From: CAIWHR01 sp963713275
Lineage (GTDB): Bacteria > Pseudomonadota > Gammaproteobacteria > Burkholderiales > Casimicrobiaceae
Assembly (NCBI GenBank): GCA_963713275.1
Contig: CAVQLG010000002.1
Coordinates: forward strand, 1-64,000
Direction of reading: 5' to 3'
Length of the DNA: 64,000 bases
Positions 60,804-64,000 of the stretch are shown piece by piece. The translations under genes were made by a program, and so were the position numbers. The notes under the pieces were generated by a model, which was given only the letters and a program-made list of their open reading frames with translations, did no database searches and was not told the origin of the DNA. Each line of letters opens with the position of its first letter. Position 1 is the stretch's first letter.

Positions 60804-61489
60804 TCGTCGCCGCCCTCGCTCTACTGCTGGCGGCGCTCGCCTTGCCGCTGCCGGCCGTAGCGCAGGTGGCGCCGACGGCGGCCGAAAGAGCCGCGTACAC
60901 CGGCCTGCACGCCGCCGCCTGGGGCGGCGACGTGGCAACCATCGAACGCCTCGCAGCGGCGGGAGGGGCGCCGCTGGAAGCCCGCGACGGCTTCGGTCGC
61001 ACGCCGCTGCACGTGGCGACGTTCGCCCGCCAGCGGGGCGCGGTGAAGGCGCTGCTCAAGGCCGGCGCCAATACCGCCGCGCTCGAGCACGGCCGCTACG
61101 ACGCGGTGACGATCGCCGCCGTCGCCGACGACGAGGAGACGCTCTCGATCCTGCTCGCCCACGGCGCCAGCGCGAAGCTCGTGACCAGCCGCTACGACGG
61201 CACGGCGTTGATCGCCGCCGCACACCTTGGCCACGACGGCGTGGTGCGCCAGCTGATCGCGGCCGGCGCGCCGCTCGATCACGTCAACAATCTCCACTGG
61301 ACGGCGCTGATCGAGGCGATCGTCCTCGGCGACGGTGGCGTCCGCCATCAGGCGACGGTCGAGGCGCTGCTGCGCGCCGGCGCGAACACGCAGCTGACGG
61401 ACCGCTCCGGGTACACGCCGCTCGCCCTCGCGCGCGCGCGCGGTTACGACGCCATGGTGCGCGCGCTCACCGCCGCCGGCGCGCGCTGA
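60800..61489 (+). CDS. Secreted ankyrin-repeat protein
   Basis: A 229-residue protein. A signal peptide (VIVAALALLLAALALPLPAV) is followed by about five ankyrin repeats (DGFGRTPLHVATFARQRGAV, KALLKAGAN; DGTALIAAAHLGHDGVVRQL; SGYTPLALARARGYDAMVRA). GTG 60800 overlaps the GlcG-like stop (GTGA). Likely a periplasmic binding partner of the GlcG-like protein; function unknown. Confidence 0.85.
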   Translation: MIVAALALLLAALALPLPAVAQVAPTAAERAAYTGLHAAAWGGDVATIERLAAAGGAPLEARDGFGRTPLHVATFARQRGAVKALLKAGANTAALEHGRYDAVTIAAVADDEETLSILLAHGASAKLVTSRYDGTALIAAAHLGHDGVVRQLIAAGAPLDHVNNLHWTALIEAIVLGDGGVRHQATVEALLRAGANTQLTDRSGYTPLALARARGYDAMVRALTAAGAR

Positions 61490-61701
61490 AGGCCGCGGCG
61501 GTCCCCGCGGTGCCCGGCCTTCCCCGGCGCGCAACGGGGGCGCGGCTTTCGCGGGCGGCGCCGAGGCTCGCGTGTCGACCTCGAGCGGCACGCCGCGGAA
61601 ATCCCGGCCGCCTCCGGCGACCGGTGGACAAACGCCAGGGAGCCGGTTGCCGGTGCGCCCAAGGCGTTAGAATGGGCCATGTCCGATGCAAAGGCACCCC
61701 G

Positions 61702-62434
61702 TTGACCAAGCCGCCCACCGCACCCGAGGGCACCGACATCGCCGCGACCGCGGCGGCGCCGGTGTCGCAGCGCATCCGCGCGCGCATTGAGCGGGCGGGG
61801 CGGCGCTTCCACGCCAACGACAACATCGCCGAGTTCATCGAGCCGGGCGAGCTCGGCCAGCTGCAGAAGGAGATCGAGGGCAAGCTCGCCGGCGTGCTGG
61901 AAAGCCTCGTCATCGACACCCGGAGCGATCACAACTCGCACGAGACCGCGAAACGCGTCGCGAAGATGTACGTGCACGAGATCTTCCGCGGCCGCTACGT
62001 CGCGGCGCCGCCGGTGACCGAGTTCCCCAATGTCGAGCGGCTGAACGAGCTGCTGATCGTCGGCCCGATCACCGTGCGCAGCGCCTGCTCGCATCACCTG
62101 TGCCCGATCATCGGCAAGCTGTGGATCGGCGTGCTGCCCAACGAGCACTCGAACCTCATCGGGCTCTCGAAGTACGTGCGCCTCGCCGACTGGGTGATGA
62201 GCCGCCCGCAGATCCAGGAAGAGGCGGTGACCCAGCTCGCCGACCTCCTGTCGGGCACCATGAAGCCGGACGGCCTCGCGATCGTCATGGAAGCCGATCA
62301 CTTCTGCATGCACTGGCGCGGGGTCAAGGACGCGCGAGTCGAAGATGGTCAACAGCGTCATGCGGGGCTCGTTCCTCAAGGATGCGAACCTGCGCCGCGA
62401 GTTCCTCGCGCTCATCAACAGCCGGAACGCCTGA
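61702..62434 (+). CDS. folE: GTP cyclohydrolase I FolE (one-base frameshift)
   Basis: Makes dihydroneopterin triphosphate from GTP for folate; ~243 residues when joined. It shows YVAAPPVTEFPNVERLNELL-like block, the zinc Cys in TVRSACSHHLCPIIGKLWIG, GLSKYVRLADWVMSRPQIQE, and EADHFCMHWRGVKD. One extra C near 62332 shifts the frame; the rest reads ESKMVNSVMRGSFLKDANLR and ends INSRNA. Start TTG 61702 aligns with MSKPP-type family starts and has AAAGG upstream; ATG 61672 overlaps a TAGAAT -10-like box and is less likely. Confidence 0.9.
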
Positions 62435-62471
62435 CGCCCGCCGGGCGCCGTGCCCATCCCGAGGGTCATCC

Positions 62472-62900
62472 ATGCTCGTTCGCTTGCTCTACGCCAGCCG
62501 TGCCGCGCAGGCGGTCACGCAGTCGACGATCGACTCGATCATGCAGCAGTCGCGCACGCACAACCCCGCGCAGGGAATCACCGGCGTGCTCTGCTACGGG
62601 GGCGAGGTCTACATGCAGGCGCTCGAAGGCGGGCGCGGCCCGGTCAACGCGCTGTACAACCGGATCGTGCTCGACGCGCGGCACCAGCAGGTGATGTTGC
62701 TGCACTACGAGGAGGTCTCCGAGCGGCGGTTCGCCGGCTGGACGATGGGGCAGGTCAACCTCGCCAATGTCAACCCCTCGGTGCTGCTGAAGTACCTCGA
62801 GAAGGCCGAGCTCGACCCTTTCGCGGTACCGGGTCGCGCGTCGCTCGCGTTGCTCGAGGAGCTGATCGCGACCGCCCAGATCGTCTGCCGCACCGCCTGA
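62472..62900 (+). CDS. BLUF-domain blue-light photoreceptor
   Basis: A 142-residue single-domain FAD photoreceptor. All key positions are present: Y7 (RLLYASRA), N31 (THNPAQGITGVLCY), Q49 (VYMQALEG), W90 and M92 (RFAGWTMG). No output domain is fused, so it must act on a partner. It follows folE by 37 bases and may be co-transcribed. Confidence 0.92.
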   Translation: MLVRLLYASRAAQAVTQSTIDSIMQQSRTHNPAQGITGVLCYGGEVYMQALEGGRGPVNALYNRIVLDARHQQVMLLHYEEVSERRFAGWTMGQVNLANVNPSVLLKYLEKAELDPFAVPGRASLALLEELIATAQIVCRTA

Positions 62901-63099
62901 GCGGGGCGGCTGCAGGGCGGTCCCGAGTGCGAGGGCCGGCGTGCGCAACGCGCGGGCGGTTCGTCCGTCGCGGCGGTCTGCCTTGCGCTGGGCGAGACCG
63001 CCGCCGCTACCACGGGTGCGCGCTGCGGTAAACTCTGCCGCAGCCGCCGCAATGCCGCGATCCGTGCTTAGATCCGCCGGCGAGGAGGGTTCGTTCGCG

Positions 63100-64000
63100 A
63101 TGACAGTGCCTCTTTCCGATCCTGCCGCCGACGCGCGGATCACCTGGGCGGGGGGTGGCGACACGGTCCGCATGCCCTGGTCGGCCGAGGGCGCGACATC
63201 CGATACCGTCGTGCGCCCGGCGCTCGCGGTGCTGTACCGCATGGCGGTCGGTCCTGCCGCCGATCATTACGTGCCACGGTTCCTGCGCCGCGAAGGCAAT
63301 CCGAAGACGGCGCCGGGGTGGGTGTGGCCGGCGTTCTTCTTCCCGGCGGGCTGGGCGTTCTATCGCAAGCTCTGGCTCGCCGGGGCCGGGTTTACCGTGC
63401 TGCACGTCCTCGGACTGGTCGCCTTCCTGCTCGCCGAGCCCGCCATCGGCGGGCCCGCGCTCAACTGGTGGCTTGCGCTCGCGGCGCTGGTGTTGGGGAT
63501 TCCCGGGGTGGTCGCGGCGACCGTGGCGGTGCCGTTCCTGCACGGCGCGGTCCGGCGCAGCGTGAGCAAGGCCGAAGCGATGGGAGACAGCCCGGATCGC
63601 GTCGCGGCGCTGCTCGCCCGGCGTAATCCGACGTCGGTGCTCAATGCGTTGCTCCTTGGTTTTGCCGCCGTCGCCCTGTGGCTCGCCATCGCCTTGCCGT
63701 ACCTCGAAGCGAGTTACGGTGACCGCGTCGTCCGGGCTCGCGTGGCGGCCAGCATCGCCGCAGTCGGGCCCATTCGGCAGGCCATCGACGACAGCAGGCG
63801 ACGGGCCGAGCCGCTGTCGGGACTCGATCAGGACGGGACCCTTGCCCCGACGGCGCCCGGCACGGGGTGGCTGGCCGAGGTCACCGTGGGCCCCGGCAAC
63901 GGCAGGCTGCGACTGACTTTCGCCGATACGCTCGCTCCGTTGGCGGGTAAGTCGCTGCTGCTGGCGCCGGTCGTGGACGAACAACAGCAGCTCCTGTGGG
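63100..64000 (+). CDS. DUF2628 membrane protein with pilin-like C-terminus (cut by window end)
   Basis: At least 300 residues, open to the end. After a leader (~60 residues) comes HYVPRFLRREGNPKTAPGWV and WPAFFFPAGWAFYRKLWLAG, the DUF2628 pattern with two helices, then another helix (VLNALLLGFAAVALWLAIAL). A PilA-like periplasmic part follows (AAVGPIRQAIDDSRRRAEPL; EVTVGPGNGRLRLTFADTLA; LLLAPVVD). Start ATG 63100 follows GAGGAGG. The role is unknown. Confidence 0.7.
   Translation, partial: MTVPLSDPAADARITWAGGGDTVRMPWSAEGATSDTVVRPALAVLYRMAVGPAADHYVPRFLRREGNPKTAPGWVWPAFFFPAGWAFYRKLWLAGAGFTVLHVLGLVAFLLAEPAIGGPALNWWLALAALVLGIPGVVAATVAVPFLHGAVRRSVSKAEAMGDSPDRVAALLARRNPTSVLNALLLGFAAVALWLAIALPYLEASYGDRVVRARVAASIAAVGPIRQAIDDSRRRAEPLSGLDQDGTLAPTAPGTGWLAEVTVGPGNGRLRLTFADTLAPLAGKSLLLAPVVDEQQQLLW

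Overview
The window is GC-rich, with dense genes and frequent ATGA/GTGA overlaps. Gene content points to a betaproteobacterium: IcmF, a liv-type branched-chain ABC cluster with two acyl-CoA ligases, a PEP-CTERM protein, the short thiC TPP riboswitch, a K+-type H+-PPase and an AmmeMemoRadiSam cluster. The species cannot be named. Seven otherwise intact genes (icmF, the liv binding protein, the paaK-like ligase, ppdK, thiD, a glcG-like gene, folE) each carry one extra base. This looks more like sequencing or assembly error than decay.

1-11,400 is an accessory region made of nested mobile DNA. It holds a 5'-truncated IS1380 transposase abutting a complete IS21-family element (1599-4412). Next is a two-gene transposon (4548-7346) with a DruA-like DUF4338 gene, a DDE transposase gene, matching termini and a perfect 9-bp target duplication. 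A terminus of a second copy lies at base 1. Then come an intact higBA module, a decayed ParE-type module, and two identical 38-bp copies of a tRNA(Lys)-like 3' half. Between those copies lie a secreted DUF5648 protein and an IS630 relic. Core genes begin at purU.

11,400-30,000 holds purU, an M16 peptidase, icmF behind a LiuR-like operator, an inositol-phosphatase-like gene beside a dehydrogenase relic, a Cys-less glutaredoxin-like protein, a PEP-CTERM protein with a putative thioester domain and sigma-54 promoter, a TRAP transporter, 3-hydroxyacyl-CoA dehydrogenase plus enoyl-CoA hydratase, and a Crp/Fnr regulator. 27,900-37,300 is a liv cluster: acyl-CoA ligase, livG, livH, livM, binding protein, livF, PaaK-like ligase, Crp/Fnr regulator. 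It suggests uptake and CoA activation of carboxylic acids feeding beta-oxidation.

37,300-50,200 holds an aldehyde dehydrogenase, an EamA exporter coupled to uppP, ppdK, YidB-like and YceH proteins, an NYN/LOTUS RNA-processing protein, the amrB-amrA-amrS operon and a hydrogenase-maturation-protease-like gene. 50,500-64,000 holds thiC with its TPP riboswitch, thiD, a LOG-family gene, tRNA-Gly(CCC), a CBS protein, hppA, a histidine kinase/response regulator pair, a GlcG-like and an ankyrin protein, folE, a BLUF photoreceptor and a truncated DUF2628/pilin-like membrane protein. Two families of dispersed repeats sit at gene 3' ends (after ppdK, yceH, thiD and the NYN gene), and in three cases the repeat contains the stop codon.
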